From NCBI GenBank assembly GCA_963693315.1, contig OY856187.1, positions 427,227,638 to 427,291,637 on the forward strand: a stretch of 64,000 bases of DNA, read 5' to 3'. Numbering within the stretch: position 1 is the first letter of the stretch; each line of letters begins with the position of its first letter. The position numbers and the translations under genes were made by a program. Below are positions 24,238 through 38,559 of the stretch, piece by piece. This DNA is from Diogma glabrata. Its lineage: Eukaryota; Arthropoda; Insecta; Diptera; Cylindrotomidae. Below the pieces are notes generated by a model that did no database searches, was not told the origin of the DNA, and saw nothing but the letters and a program-made list of their open reading frames with translations.

Positions 24238-24648
24238 GTTGGAACCCCCCCCCCCTTTGTTTTCGTGCAAGTTTTTCTAAAAAAATTACATTTTACATTT
24301 TTATTTTACATATAGGTATTCATTTCATTTTTCCTATCATAAAATATTGGCTTATGTCATATTTTGCTATGTGGTAAGATTTATTGTTTAGATAGCCATT
24401 CCTTAAAACCAAAAAAATTCCGAGAGGCAGTATGTTCGCTGGGAATAGGTATAGATTTCTCGATCAGCAAGATATGCATACAAATATAATTAGATGTGTC
24501 AGATTAGCTTAAATAAAAAAAAACTAAGTAGAAACAGAAGTATTCAACAAATTTTACAAATCAAATTAAATACATTAAACATTTTAAAAAATTTTAATTT
24601 GGTTAAATAAATTAAAATAATGATGGTTTGGTCTCCAAGTTGCTTAAA
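24238..24648. other. AT-rich sequence with a C12 run
   Basis: A C-run at about 24246-24257 follows the LINE tail. Nothing else is recognised. Confidence 0.5.
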
Positions 24649-24873
24649 TTAATTGTATAATAATTTATTTAAAATAAATTTATTCAGTTTTGCTTTAACA
24701 ACTTTTTTTGAATAATATTTAGTTACATGTTTCAACCATAAATGGTCATTGTCAAACATTTGAAAATATTATGAATCAAAAAAAAAAAATTTGTCAAAGC
24801 AAAAAAAAACTAAAAAAAAGTTGTTAAAGCAAAACTTAATAAATTTATTTTAAATAGATTATTATACAATTAA
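24649..24873. mobile_element. Foldback/MITE-like element with about 61-bp arms
   Basis: 24649-24709 (TTAATTGTATAATAATTTAT to AACAACTTTTTTT) is the reverse complement of 24813-24873 with few mismatches. The loop of about 100 bases is also partly self-complementary. Both ends carry TTAA-like sequence. No coding capacity. Confidence 0.75.
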
Positions 24874-24958
24874 ATACATTAACCGAAACTACTTTATTTA
24901 TGTAATTTCGGAAGTTTTATTAAAACTGCTATACAATTTGGTTAAAATATAACAAATT

Positions 24959-25640
24959 AAATCCCCAACTAGCATTTTATCTTCTTTTAAAACACTAAAT
25001 AGTCTGACCGAAACTAGCTTCCCATTGGAGAAATTTCCCCGCCTTTAACAAAGCGGTGATTTGTAACAGGCTTCAGAAATAACTTCGGTATGGTCTTTTT
25101 TAATGAGTTATGCAAGCTGAATAAACTGTATGCTTTCACAAGTTATACCTTCGCTAAAGTGCTTCTAATAGCTCGTTTTAAGCAATCTTTAGAAGTCTTA
25201 AAAATGTGACAAAAATACTACAATGTTTTTTTATATATCTATACTTTTTTAACGAAATTATTGTTATTATTATGTTATTATATAGTGTTTAAATTTATGT
25301 TTTTGTTTACGGTCGCATCAAGTTTCAAACTCTGGTCCTTCGATCGTTTGCCCTGCACGCTATCCAATCGGTTAATTTAAATGTTACGAAACAATAAATA
25401 TATTTGATATTACAATGACAATGGCTCCAGACTTCCATAAGACTTCCATAGATTTTAGTTTTTTAATTTAGATGTAGAAAATATAGTATAATTCAGGGGC
25501 TTACTTTTTATGGAAAAAAGTTTATGGCATGTAACTTCATTTGGTTTTTTAACGATAAAATCATAATTTGAGATTTACGTTCTTAAAAGATTTTGTTTCT
25601 TTTAAATAGACGTAAAAGAATATTGACAAATCTTTTTCAT
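24959..25640 (-). repeat. Dispersed repeat with a tRNA-like core, partner of 55565-56325
   Basis: The reverse complement matches 55565-56325 over nearly its full length, with small indels. Shared blocks include GACCGAAACTAGCTTCCC, ATAGCTCGTTTTAAGCAATC, TTCGATCGTTTG and TCAGGGGCTTACTTTT. It holds a tRNA-like A/B-box segment at 25308-25375. No protein frame is seen. It may be a composite SINE or a non-autonomous element. Confidence 0.8.
25308..25375 (-). promoter_or_regulatory. tRNA-like A box/B box segment
   Basis: The minus strand reads AACCGATTGGATAGCGTGCA and about 35 bases on CCAGAGTTTGAAAC. The first resembles a tRNA D-arm A box and the second a T-arm B box (GGTTCGANNCC, here one base off). 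The other copy at 55848-55905 has GAGTTCGAAAC. This could be a Pol III promoter. It is not a complete tRNA. Confidence 0.5.
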
Positions 25641-25740
25641 ATTTGTTTTATTAATTCAAAGATTCTAGGAATAGCAACATTAACGGGTTATATGTTTTTA
25701 ATCATTTACTTTTAGCGTGCTTATACCTTTATTTGAACAA

Positions 25741-25830
25741 TATTTTTTTTTTTAATAAACGTGTTGTAATTGAATTTGTGACATGTGTCACAACAGCATG
25801 CATCCTAAGGTGCTAATGAAGGCAACTATT
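25741..25830 (-). repeat. Short LINE tail fragment
   Basis: On the minus strand CACCTTAGGATGCATGCTGT, TGTGACACATGTCAC and an end ACAACACGTTTATTAAAAA match the tail of the LINE at 32531-35634 with an internal deletion. Confidence 0.6.
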
Positions 25831-26387
25831 TTTTAAACAAGCTATATAAATATAAATCAATAATAATACAAGCAACTATATATCATACCATCCATTTGCT
25901 GTAAATTATTTTAGTAGAGTGACTAAATTATGAAACTTTGTATAGCCTCAGTTCTTCCTGGAGTGCTTTTCGAAATCAACCACGGTTAACCATGGTAATA
26001 ATGTCATAGTTGAAATAGTGACGTCAAATATTGAATGAAAACTACCATATTAAAGCTGTCAAAGTTAAATTGTCAATGAAAAAGACCACTAAAATTTCAA
26101 AATGAATAAAAACTAATGCCAACTACAATAAATAAAGCTCAAAATGAAGTGTGTTTTTTATTTCTATAATTTATTTATTCTACATCCGTACTATAAAAAT
26201 ACACTTATATGACCAAAATCCGTTTTATAATGATATTCATTTCGATACAGATTTTATTACGATACAGATTTTTAATCAATAGAAAGAAACCCATAGTTTT
26301 TCAATCAAACATGCTATGCATATGACGTTTGTTGAAATTTTCGCATGGGAAAAAAAATTGAACTTTAAAATTTGAAAATTGAAATTT

Positions 26388-27610
26388 TCGGTTGTAATAC
26401 CACGAGTCATTGAAATTTTTTCGAAAATTTTTTGATTTTACGAATTAAATTATTTAGCAACACTGCGAATCAAAGCGCACAATAAACCACGAGTCCGAAG
26501 GACGAGTGGTTTAAGTAGTGGTTTGATTGAGCAGTGTTGCTTAAAAATAATTTAATGAGTAAAATTGAAAAATTTTAGACAAAAATTTCAATGAAGAGTG
26601 GTATTTAATGAGATAATTTTTTTTTGCTGTCAGATATTTTATTTTTCATTCATACAAACTATGGTATTTAAACAGTAGGCTTTGTTTTTACTGTCGGCAA
26701 TTCTTCTTGTCGTCGATAATTTTGCTTTGTCGTTATGAAAATTCTTTGTTGTCATTTTTTCTTCTAACAAAATGAAATATAATTTTATCTTAGTAGGCGC
26801 GGCGCATAAATGCTATAAATTTGTAATTTATGTTTGACAAATAAACATAAACAATCAATCATTTATGAATGAAAACGGACATTTTTATTATTTGCAATTT
26901 TACATAATTTTTTATAAGCTGAATAATTTGTAGAAAAAACTTTATTTAGAAACTAATAATTATTATCTTTTAAATAAAATTATAATTTAAAAAAAATTAT
27001 CTCATTAAATACCACTCTTCATTGAAATTTTTGTCTAAAATTTTTCAATTTTACTCATTAAATTATTTTTAAGCAACACTGCTCAATCAAACCACTACTT
27101 AAACCACTCGTCCTTCGGACTCGTGGTTTATTGTGCGCTTTGATTCGCAGTGTTGCTAAATAATTTAATTCGTAAAATCAAAAAATTTTCGAAAAAATTT
27201 CAATGACTCGTGGTATTACAACCGATAATTTTTTTTAAATTATAATTATGTTTAAAAGATAATAATTATTAGTTTCTAAGTAAAGTTTTTTCTACAAATT
27301 ATTCAGCTTATAAAAAATTATGTAAAATTGCAAATAATAAAAATGTCCGTTTTCATTCATATATGATTGCATGTTTATGTTTATTTGTAAAAAATAAATT
27401 ACAAATTTATAGCATTTATGCGCCTACTAAGATAAAATTATATTTCATTTTGTTAGAAGAAAAAATGACAACAAAGAATTTTCATAACGACAAAGCAAAA
27501 TTATCGACGACAAGAAGAATTGTCGACAGTAAAAACAAAGCCTACTATTTAAATATCATAATTTGTATGAATGAAAAATAAAATTTCTGACAGCAAAAAA
27601 AAATTATCGT
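26388..27610. repeat. Interleaved inverted repeats A-B-A'-B'
   Basis: A (26388-26625) is followed by B (about 26611-27002), then the reverse complement of A (26988-27225) and then the reverse complement of B (27224-27610). A/A' are nearly identical. B/B' differ by several substitutions and a few small indels. Each junction carries GATAATTTTTTTT or its complement. No coding frame is credible. Confidence 0.9.
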
Positions 27611-28026
27611 TGTAATTTTCGTTCTTCGTTATTTACCGGGTGTAGAAAAAATAGCGTATGCCACTTTCATGTAATGGTTATTACATTATCGTAGCATAAT
27701 ATAATATTACGCACAAACGAATCGTAAAACACATTTTACATCCTAGTTATCGTGACTGAAAGCTGAACTTAACGCCCATAAAATAAAAACCCGCTGCTAT
27801 ATAAACATTAGTGTATTTTTCTACCTTGCCGCCCGTAAAATAATCGCCCGCAAAATAATCATAAAATTAGAACAAACAAATAAATTATTGTATGTTTATA
27901 GAGAAAATCATGGCATGTTTAGGATAATTTTCAAAATGTCTAGCGAGTTTAAAAAATTCAAAAATTGATTTATTCTACAATTAAGTTGTGCAATTGTGCG
28001 TTAAACGTGCGTTGTACATACGCTCA

Positions 28027-28121
28027 GGCTGAAAGGAAGATTACGCCCTTGGTTCAATAAAAGCCCTCGCTTCGCGTCGGGCTTCAATATGAACCGCAGG
28101 CGTAATCTTCAACTTTCAGCC
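28027..28121. other. Long GC-richer hairpin
   Basis: GGCTGAAAGGAAGATTACGC pairs with GCGTAATCTTCAACTTTCAGCC, with a second inner stem AAGCCC/GGGCTT. The 95-bp unit is far richer in GC than its surroundings and looks like a small inverted-repeat element. Confidence 0.8.
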
Positions 28122-28667
28122 CTCGATATGTAAATAACTATTTCAGTCTTCAAAATCAAATAAAAATAACTAACACATTTCCTAAAAATTATTAAATACT
28201 TAGTTTATAATAATTAAATATACGATATATTCACAAAACAATATAGTTTCTCACTTTTTTTCCACAGCATTTAAAACTTTCTTTTATTATAAAAAATTAT
28301 AATGTGTTTTATAAATCGGTTGACATGTCATTTTAAATTTTTATACGTTTTGACATTAGAACCTTATCAAACTCTACTATCTAGTAGAGTAAAACAAAGT
28401 TAAAATAGTGACGTAACACTTTACTATGACAATTTAACTATATATGTAGTTTTGAAACGATGGTACATCTGTCATCCAATAAGTTTTTTACTTTGTGGTT
28501 AATTTTGAAACCACATTTGTTAGAGTAAAGTTAACCACGGTTAACCATATAGTTAGTCAATTTCGAAACGCATCCCTGACGATTTGGCTCTCAGAAATGT
28601 AAAGAAAATTCATATACCATTATTTATAAAGTTTAGCCAAATAATCTTTAAATTTTCTTTATAGAAA

Positions 28668-28937
28668 GCGTCAATTGTAATTCAGATTAGTCAATTGTTA
28701 TTCAGATTAGTCAAGTGTTATTGAGAAAGCGTCAATTTCAATTCAGAAAACCTCAATTGTAATTCAGAATGCGTAAATTGTAATTTAGATTAGTCAATTG
28801 TAATTCGGATTAGTCAATTGTAATTCAGAAAGCGTCAATTTTAATTCAGAAAACCTCAATTGTAATTCAGCAAGCGTCAATTGTAATTCAGGTTAGTCAA
28901 TTGTTATTCAGAAAACGTCAATTGTAATTCAAAAATA
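28668..28937 (+). repeat. Left subterminal array of a 20-bp motif
   Basis: About 13 degenerate units of GTCAATTGTAATTCAGATTA or GCGTCAATTGTAATTCAGAA occur with a 20-21 bp period. The spacer between units alternates between GATTA and GAAAGC types. It could bind many transposase molecules. Confidence 0.9.
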
Positions 28938-29041
28938 AAATAAAAGAGTTTATTAATATTATATTTTATTTTAATATTATGAAAAATTGAGATGAAGATC
29001 CAAGTATATACATAGTATTTTCTAATATTTTTTTAAACAAA

Positions 29042-30249
29042 TTATCGACCGACCGCCATGTCATTCATTGACAAGGCGCTAGCTTGGTGAACTGTACAGT
29101 GTTGCACAGCACGAGTGCAATCACCCCCAGTTATGGTGTTCGTTGCATGATCTATAATATCTTCCAAGTAGATCAATCTTTGTTCCATTACGCAAGGGCC
29201 TGCAATGTTCGGAACACGTATGGTGCTTTTAGCATACGATTTTACTTTAGACCAAATATTCTCAATGGGATTTAGCATTGGAAAATAGGGCCCTAACCAC
29301 AAAAGAGAAGCTGACATACCATCTATCACTCTTTCTAGTTTTGAATGACAAGGTGCGTTGTCCACAACAATTACCAAATCTTCCAGTTCATTTCCCATGT
29401 CTTGCCACTTTTGCATTAAAACAACTATCCAATCGTTTGCTAGCTGGGCAGTAAATGAAACCTTTCTGCGTTCCATGTATACGGTTCCTATAGTTGAAAT
29501 TGCTCCAATTAAACGAATGTTAGGACCTCTTGATGCTGGAAGGTGTTGCACTGTTCTTTACTCAACCCTTTCACCGCCTCTCGTTCAACGAAAAAACAAA
29601 TTAAAATTTGTTTCATCCATCCAAACAACTTGTTTCCCTTGCTGTATGTACTGGTTTAAGGATTTTACGTATTTTTTGTACGCATCAGAATTCATTGTAA
29701 CAGGTTCAACGTGTACTCCTTTTGTAGTGAACAGTCTAACTTCTCAGTAATTGCCTACGGTTGACACCGACACCAATTTGTTGAAATTACAGCCAAGGTC
29801 ATGGCTTTTAATTGCTTTAATGTTATATGGTACAGTATTCTTCTATCCACGAAACCATCAAACCAATTTGATCATCAAAAAGAATGGTTGGCTTTGTACC
29901 ACCTCTTGGCAACATTTTGTCAATGCATTCTGGCGGGTAAGAAAGGGTACGCGGTCTTATATTTAATTTCTAGCGTCACAGCCAATGCTATCCTCCTATC
30001 CAGTCATCACCTCTGTTAGCACAATTAACTATCCTTCCACGGTCTTTTCCGCTTTTTTTGTAATTTTTTCTTTCAAGTCCTTCCTTTCCCAACATTATTG
30101 TTCTGCAGATAGGACAAGCACTATCTACAACATTATTTAAAGGCTGCACACACTTGCTGTGGAACCAAATGTAGACATGGCAGCAATCGTACTACTGCAT
30201 TCCCTATCATTGCAGATTGGCAAATTGCACAATTTTCCTTAAGTTCCAT
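29042..30249 (-). pseudogene. RING-H2 finger fused to an IS630/Tc1-type (DDE) transposase
   Basis: From ATG 30249 the protein starts MELKENCAICQSAMIGN. Residues C-x2-C-x14-C-x-H, then (after a one-base frameshift) FHSKC and CPIC, complete a RING-H2 finger. About 25 residues later comes a basic helix-turn-helix region (KDRGRIVNCANRGDDW, VTLEIKYKTAY, GGTKPTIL). The catalytic domain has D in VVWMDETNFNLFF, D in VVDNAPCHSKLE and E in FPMLNPIENIWSK, the last two separated by 32 residues. Stops near 29950-29985 and 29560-29590 and several frameshifts disable it. The RING second half is in frame with the transposase N-terminus, so fusion is likely original. Family identification is firm; RING function (E3 ligase or DNA-binding aid) is unknown. 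Confidence 0.82.
30092..30240 (-). other. RING-H2 domain at the transposase N-terminus
   Basis: The ligand order is C-x2-C ... PC-x-H-x-FH-x2-C ... C-x2-C, with one extra G between LHL and FHSKC. RING-H2 fingers normally recruit ubiquitin-conjugating enzymes. Here it precedes the transposase DNA-binding region in one coding strand. Confidence 0.75.
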
Positions 30250-30626
30250 TATTATGGGTTTATTCAAAAATTGGGTTTTGAACTGTTTAAAAGATTAAAT
30301 TATTGTTATAGAAATGAATTCAGATGTTTTAACTGATAAATTTGAGCCATTTACAAGTTGGTGTAACTGAATCTCACTTAAGTCACTCTTAACTGCTTTC
30401 GCTAATATGTAACGAAACGTAACATTTTGTGTATAATTTGGATCAGTTTTCAATTGACATTGCTATCGACATTTTAGAGAAAAAATAATTTTTATGTGCC
30501 TATGGTCTGGAAATATGAAAACTCTACAACACATCTTTATGTACATTATTTTTGTCAGTTTGTTTAACTACATTCACGGAACCCTCAGCGAGCGAATTTT
30601 ATTCGCACTTGAACGGCTTTTCTTTA

Positions 30627-30841
30627 TTACAATTGACGTTTTCTGAATTACAATTGACGTTTTCTGAATTACAGTTGACTAATCTGAATTACAATTGACG
30701 TTTTTTGAATTACAAACGACTAATCTGAATTACAATTGACGGTTGCTGAATAACACTTGACTAATCTGAATTACAATTGACGCTTCTTGAATTACAATTG
30801 AGGTTTTCTAAATTAACATTGACGCTTTCTGAATTATAATT
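30627..30841 (-). repeat. Right subterminal array of a 20-bp motif
   Basis: About ten inverted units (TGAATTACAATTGACGTTTT and TGAATTACAATTGACTAATC types) mirror the left array. Confidence 0.9.
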
Positions 30842-31114
30842 GGAAAAGGTGTAGTTGATTCTGATTTTTTATTCATTTTCTCTAATTGATTATATAGACG
30901 AGGGATTAGCGTATTGAGCCTTCGAAAACCTGTATAGTTAAACGGATTTGAATGCGGTTTTTTGCATTCGATTCAGAAAGTCAATTTTAAAATTTTTTTG
31001 GTGTTTTGCAAACCCAGACCGGCTTTATTGCATTTCTGCAGCTAAAAAATGCAGTTTTGTAAGTGCGTTTTTTAGAATAATAAAAAAAATTATAATTCGC
31101 TAAATAATAGCCGA

Positions 31115-31810
31115 AACGAGCCCAAATTCCTTACTCAGGGGTTTTTAGGGTAGAAGATGCTGAAAAGTCATACCGTGGACCTGGAGGTCAGGGCGCCCTT
31201 ACTATACAGGTTCTCCTTGACTTTTGTCAAACTTTTCTATACAAAATATCCAATATTTGTTATTGGGGGGTTTTCGGGATCGCTGATCATCATTATGATA
31301 TTTGAAAATGTACCTGACGTACCTGGGGATCATAGCGACCCGATTATAAAGATGATCTCCTGGAGTTTTCTTTAAATTTCTTATCAAAAGCATTAAAAAT
31401 CTTTACTCGGGGGTTTTCGAGGTCGCTGATCAAGAATATGATGTTTAAAAATTCACCTAACGCACCTGGGGATATCAACGACCCGATAATGTAGATCATC
31501 TACTTTAGTTTTCTTTAAATTTTTAATGGATAGCACTAAAATCATTACTCGAGGGTTTCGCTGTCGAGGGTTTCGAGGGGTCGCTGATCACGAATATGAT
31601 GTTTAAAACTTCACCCGACATACCTGGGGATCATATCGACCCGATTATGTAGATCATCTACTGGATTTTCCTTAATTTTTTTATCAAAATCATTAAAAAT
31701 CATTACTCGGGTGTTTTGGGGTCACTGATCATGATTATGGTATTAAAAAAATTCCCTGACATACCGGGGACTTATAATGACTTTATTTTTAATATCATCT
31801 CTCGGAGTTT
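31115..31810 (+). repeat. Tandem repeat of about 142 bp, four to five units
   Basis: CGCTGATCA-type motifs at 31281, 31424, 31582 and 31723 are each followed about 40 bases on by CACCTGGGGAT and CGACCCGATTAT. One unit carries a small duplication of CGAGGGTTTCG. A single reversed unit lies at 36905-37068. Confidence 0.88.
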
Positions 31811-32275
31811 TCTTACCCGGTTATTATTATTATATAATAATAATATTTATAATATTATAATATTACAATATAATATTATAATTATATTTATAATAACAAT
31901 AATAATATTTAATAATAATATTTATAAAATTATTATTAAAAAAATTATTATAATTAGTATTAATATTTATTATTATATATTATTATATTATATTATTATA
32001 TAAAATAATTTATTAAAAAAAACTTGAATTTTTTTATAACCCCTTGTCAACTAAAATATTTAAAAATAAATTAAACTTAAAATATTTTGAAAAATAATTT
32101 TAAAAGTTTAAAAAAATAAGTAGTATGCCTGTATATTATATTATATTATATTATATAAAACTGTATTATATTTATATTATATTATATAAACTGTATATTA
32201 TATTATATACTATAAAATTATATTATATTATATAAAAATTATATTATATAAATATATTATATTATATAAAACAAA
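31811..32275. repeat. A/T-only low-complexity DNA
   Basis: Runs of TATTA, TTATATTA and AATAATAT extend over 460 bases with almost no G or C. No gene is present. Confidence 0.9.
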
Positions 32276-32530
32276 AATAAAATTTTAGGATGTCATTTTT
32301 TTTTTAATATTTTTTTTTCAATTATAATTTAGATATGAACCATAAACGAAGAAAAAAAAAAGAAACGACTTCTTAGACTTCATTTTTGTTTTACGAAAAT
32401 GACGTCCTAAAAAAAATGACATCCTAAAGACATGATGTCCGTTTGAACCAAAAACGGACATCATTCAGGACGTCATTTATGTGGTTGCAAAAAAGACTGT
32501 GGCAATTTATGTGGATGCAGAAGGCAAGGC
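32276..32530. other. AT-rich spacer with short self-complementary blocks
   Basis: AGGATGTCATTTTTTTT, GACGTCCTAAAAAAAATGAC and GGACATCATTCAGGACGTCA repeat one short motif (GGAYGTCAT) in both orientations, suggesting a small decayed inverted-repeat element. Confidence 0.5.
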
Positions 32531-35955
<3,425 letters not shown>

Positions 35956-36044
35956 TGACATATGCCAATATTTCATGATAAGATGAAGAAATAGTAACAA
36001 AATAATAAGTGAAAAACAAATTGTGAGAAATTTGCAGAAAACAA

Positions 36045-36330
36045 AACAAAACTAAATGCCAATAATCCAGCTAATGCAACGCACCACCTCAATCGAGGCA
36101 CAAAGCCCACGGGCGGTACCGCTACGGAACGCTGCCCAGCTAAGACTGGAAGTGCTGCCGTTGACTAATTAAAGTTCGTCCGCCAGCACCCTAAGATATC
36201 ATCTTGGCTAATGACATCTCCTGCCATTGCCAGTGGTATGTGACATCTCACGCTAACTCATGTGTCAATGGCAGGGACTGGAGTACGCAGGGTAGTTAGA
36301 CCCGTAGATCAACATTGATCATAATCGATC
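36045..36330 (+). repeat. Dispersed hairpin-bearing repeat, near full length
   Basis: It starts AACTAAATGCCAATAATCCA and contains CGAGGCACAAAGCCCAC, GGAACGCTGCCCAGCTAA, TTGACTAATTAAAGTTCGTC and ACCCTAAGATATCATCTTGG. It ends near GTAGATCAACATTG. The other long copy is 62165-62480. A hairpin CCTGCCATTG/CAATGGCAGG spans about 36220-36277. SINE-like in size, but no convincing tRNA or 5S head. Confidence 0.85.
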
Positions 36331-36381
36331 AAAATCGATCCCTCCTGCGGGCATGTAAGAATTGTATTGGCATACATTGCA

Positions 36382-36546
36382 TGTAAGAATTGTATTGGCT
36401 CAAACTGCTCCAACGTAGAAAAATATTCTACTAATAACTTGCTCACAGACGAATTAGAAGAAGACACAGCACAAGCCAAAGATGAAACAGAAGTTTACCA
36501 TCAAGAGGAAATAGAATCTGCAGAACAAGAAGAGGACGAAAGTTAA
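36382..36546 (+). pseudogene. Short acidic C-terminal coding remnant
   Basis: A 54-codon frame reads CKNCIGSNCSNVEKYS and then a Glu/Asp-rich tail (TDELEEDTAQAKDE, EQEEDES) before TAA. The C-x2-C-x4-C pattern and acidic tail look like the end of a cysteine-rich protein. No upstream exon is recognised, and the first bases are duplicated at 36354. Function unknown. Confidence 0.35.
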
Positions 36547-36904
36547 ATTATGGTTTTTAAAAAGAATGAAATTTTGAATAATATTATGGATAACCATATA
36601 AAATAATTTGTAACTGAAAATTAATTTTTTTAAATAATAACATTTTTTTAATAAATATAATAGGTTTTAATATAAAAATGCTGTACTTTTTTAAAAAATT
36701 TATTGTTTTATCCCATTTATCAAAACTTTAAACCAGCAATTTTGCTAATTTCCTAATATTATTACATATATAATAAATTCACATTTAAAAAAAAAACATG
36801 AAATAATATAACAGAGTTGTATGATCTTATTGAAATCACATTTATCAAAAACCTTTAAAAACGTTAAGTAACAATTTTGGATGGTTTGTATAACAAATTT
36901 TAAG

Positions 36905-37068
36905 AAAGCTCCAGGAGATGATTTTAGTAATCAAGTCTTCCTGATCCCCAGGCGTGTCAGATAATGTTTGTAATATAAGAATCATGATCAGCGACCCCTC
37001 GAAACCCTCGAGTAATGATTTTTAATGCTATCCATAAAAAATTTAAAGAAAACTCCAGTAGATGATCT
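36905..37068 (-). repeat. Single reversed unit of the 142-bp tandem repeat
   Basis: CTGATCCCCAGGCGTGTCAG, ATGATCAGCGACCCCTCG and AACTCCAGTAGATGATC are the complement of units at 31115-31810. It cuts off the pseudogene to its right. Confidence 0.85.
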
Positions 37069-37452
37069 TTTCTTATTTCAATGGGTGCAGCAATTGTTGA
37101 CAAATAGGATGAGAGCAGACCAAATTCGTATGATGACCACTTGGCATCAGCATTTGCTAAGTCACCTTTGATCCATCCATTCAGCAATCGACTTGTCATA
37201 CACCATGATCAATCAAATGAAGTGAATTTGCAACTATTACATCTTTGACCATGTGAAAATTGGGCAATTGCAAGAGTGGAGATTTTTCCCGCTGATGAGA
37301 AGATGGACCATAGTTGTTGTCATCTCGAAAGTCGGCATCGGTTCTGCTTTGTGCTTTCAAATCAGTAAAAACGGTTGTACGCACTCCATTGATTTGCTTG
37401 CCTAAAGCTTTACATTTGGCGCATCCATGTCCACTGTTGAAGTATGCAATTC

Positions 37453-37554
37453 CTAGATTTCAAATTAAAATCAAAATGAATTAATGTGTCAAACAAAAAA
37501 AATAATAGTAATAAAAATAATAATAATGTTATAAAAGGCATACAAAAAAATTAC
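37453..37554 (-). other. Intron 2 of the transposase-like pseudogene
   Basis: The minus-strand donor is CAAAG|GTAATTTT and the acceptor is AAATCTAG|GAATTGC. Removing 102 bases joins coding sequence on both sides in the same domain. Confidence 0.75.
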
Positions 37555-37704
37555 CTTTGATAAAACTACGCGCTGGTGTGTCGCATATAAAACAGCGAAT
37601 ACTAACAGGAATTTTTGTGTCATCAATATCGATTCCATCGTTACAAATCGAAACCATTTCATCCACAAATTGTTGTAAAAATTCATTTGCAGACGGTGGC
37701 TTGT

Positions 37705-37793
37705 CTGAAAAGTCAAAATAATTCGAAAATGATTTAATTTTCAAAACACAAATAAAATATTGAGACAAATGTTGACACATTATGAAAACTCAC
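37705..37793 (-). other. Intron 1 of the transposase-like pseudogene
   Basis: The minus-strand donor is GGCCAAA|GTGAGTTT and the acceptor GACTTTTCAG|ACAAGCC after a pyrimidine-rich stretch. It is 89 bases long, typical of insect introns. Confidence 0.8.
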
Positions 37794-38559
37794 TTTGGCC
37801 GTAAAATATTCCGACAACAACTGGCTCAACATGGCTCAGTTCGTATATGTTGCAAATGATTGACCAAAATTGGTCTTTGCCTGACTCACTTATTGGCAAC
37901 CCATCGACTTTAACATTCAAATTATGGATGTGAGATAGATACTCATTATGTTTGGATAGAATGTTTTCTAGTGGTTGCCGAACACCATGGTGCCAATATT
38001 TACTACCATCCGAAAGTGTTTATATAAATACGTCTCTTGGTGTTCGCATAAGCGTTCGTGGGTCTTTTGGTAGGCTGAACGGTAGTGATTTATTGCAGAT
38101 CCGCAGCAATTCTTTCAGTTGGTCTTTGGGATGCTGATTTTTTATTGCCCATTCAACCAAATTGTTTCGAAAAACTTATTCGTTACAATTCGAAGTTGAT
38201 TCCTCTTCGCTGCCGCTCTCTTCATTTGCAATCCAATCGTGCGTCAAACAAGTTTCAATGGTTTCGTCTGCAACAACAGGTGCACTTTGTTGTGCTTTAA
38301 TTCCACTTTGAGCTACATTGGAATTTGAATTTGGAGAATCAACTTTAATTTTTTTTGCACTTTGATTTGGACGATTCATGATAGACTCAACAAACTTTTT
38401 CTGGGTTTTTCTGTAATGGCCCTGACGCTTCTTCTGTTTGAAGAAGTCCAATAAATTACCTCCATTCTTCGATTTCAACATTTTGTAAATCAAGCAGGTG
38501 TGATTTTTGCATCTTATAAAAACGAAGGAGAATATAAAACTAAGCGTCATTCTTCTACC

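Larger units (their letters stand above)
25958..28594. mobile_element. Possible large TIR element enclosing the A-B-A'-B' structure
   Basis: Near the left end GTGCTTTTCGAAATCAACCA and CGGTTAACCATGG appear. At the right end the reverse complement reads ATGCGTTTCGAAATTGACTA and then GGTTAACCGTGG. The similarity is partial and no clear target duplication was found. Treat as a hypothesis; the two ends may belong to two short elements. Confidence 0.35.
28668..30841 (-). mobile_element. IS630/Tc1-type transposon with arrayed inverted ends
   Basis: Both ends are arrays of a motif of about 20 bp (TCAATTGTAATTCAGAAAGC-like), in opposite orientation at 28668-28937 and 30627-30841. Between them lies one transposase pseudogene on the minus strand. 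Exact termini and target duplication are unclear because the arrays are repetitive. Confidence 0.75.
37069..38481 (-). pseudogene. Intron-containing transposase-like gene, disrupted
   Basis: From ATG 38481 the reading includes a Lys-rich N-terminus (LLDFFKQKKRQGHYRKTQKK), then an in-frame TAA near 38175. It continues with NNLVEWAIKNQHPKDQLKEL, SLPFSLPKDPRTLMRTPRD, a second stop, WHHGVRQPLENILSKHNEYL and DGLPISESGKDQFWSIICNI. Two introns with GT...AG ends interrupt it at 37705-37793 and 37453-37554. After them come CFICDTPARSF, a Cys-rich GHGCAKCKALG, and MVKDVIVANSLHLIDHGVMT. I recognise this as the widespread animal transposase-like uncharacterised protein family. A satellite unit truncates the 3' end. 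Retained introns show it is not a processed copy. Confidence 0.75.

Noticed and set aside
26470..26510. CCACGAGTCCGAAGGACGAGTGG as a hammerhead ribozyme
   Set aside because: GAGTCC...GGACGAG resembles stem II, but CUGAUGA and GAAA are missing. It is simply a symmetric hairpin within block A.
28027..28121. Rho-independent terminator
   Set aside because: The hairpin is long and in a eukaryotic repeat landscape with no gene ending at it.
28668..28937. CRISPR-like array of short repeats
   Set aside because: The 20-bp units are contiguous without unique spacers, degenerate, and mirrored at 30627-30841 around a transposase in a eukaryotic context.
37952..38300. Plus-strand frames of 61 and 71 codons
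   Set aside because: They lie antisense to the intron-containing transposase-like pseudogene, which explains the open reading.
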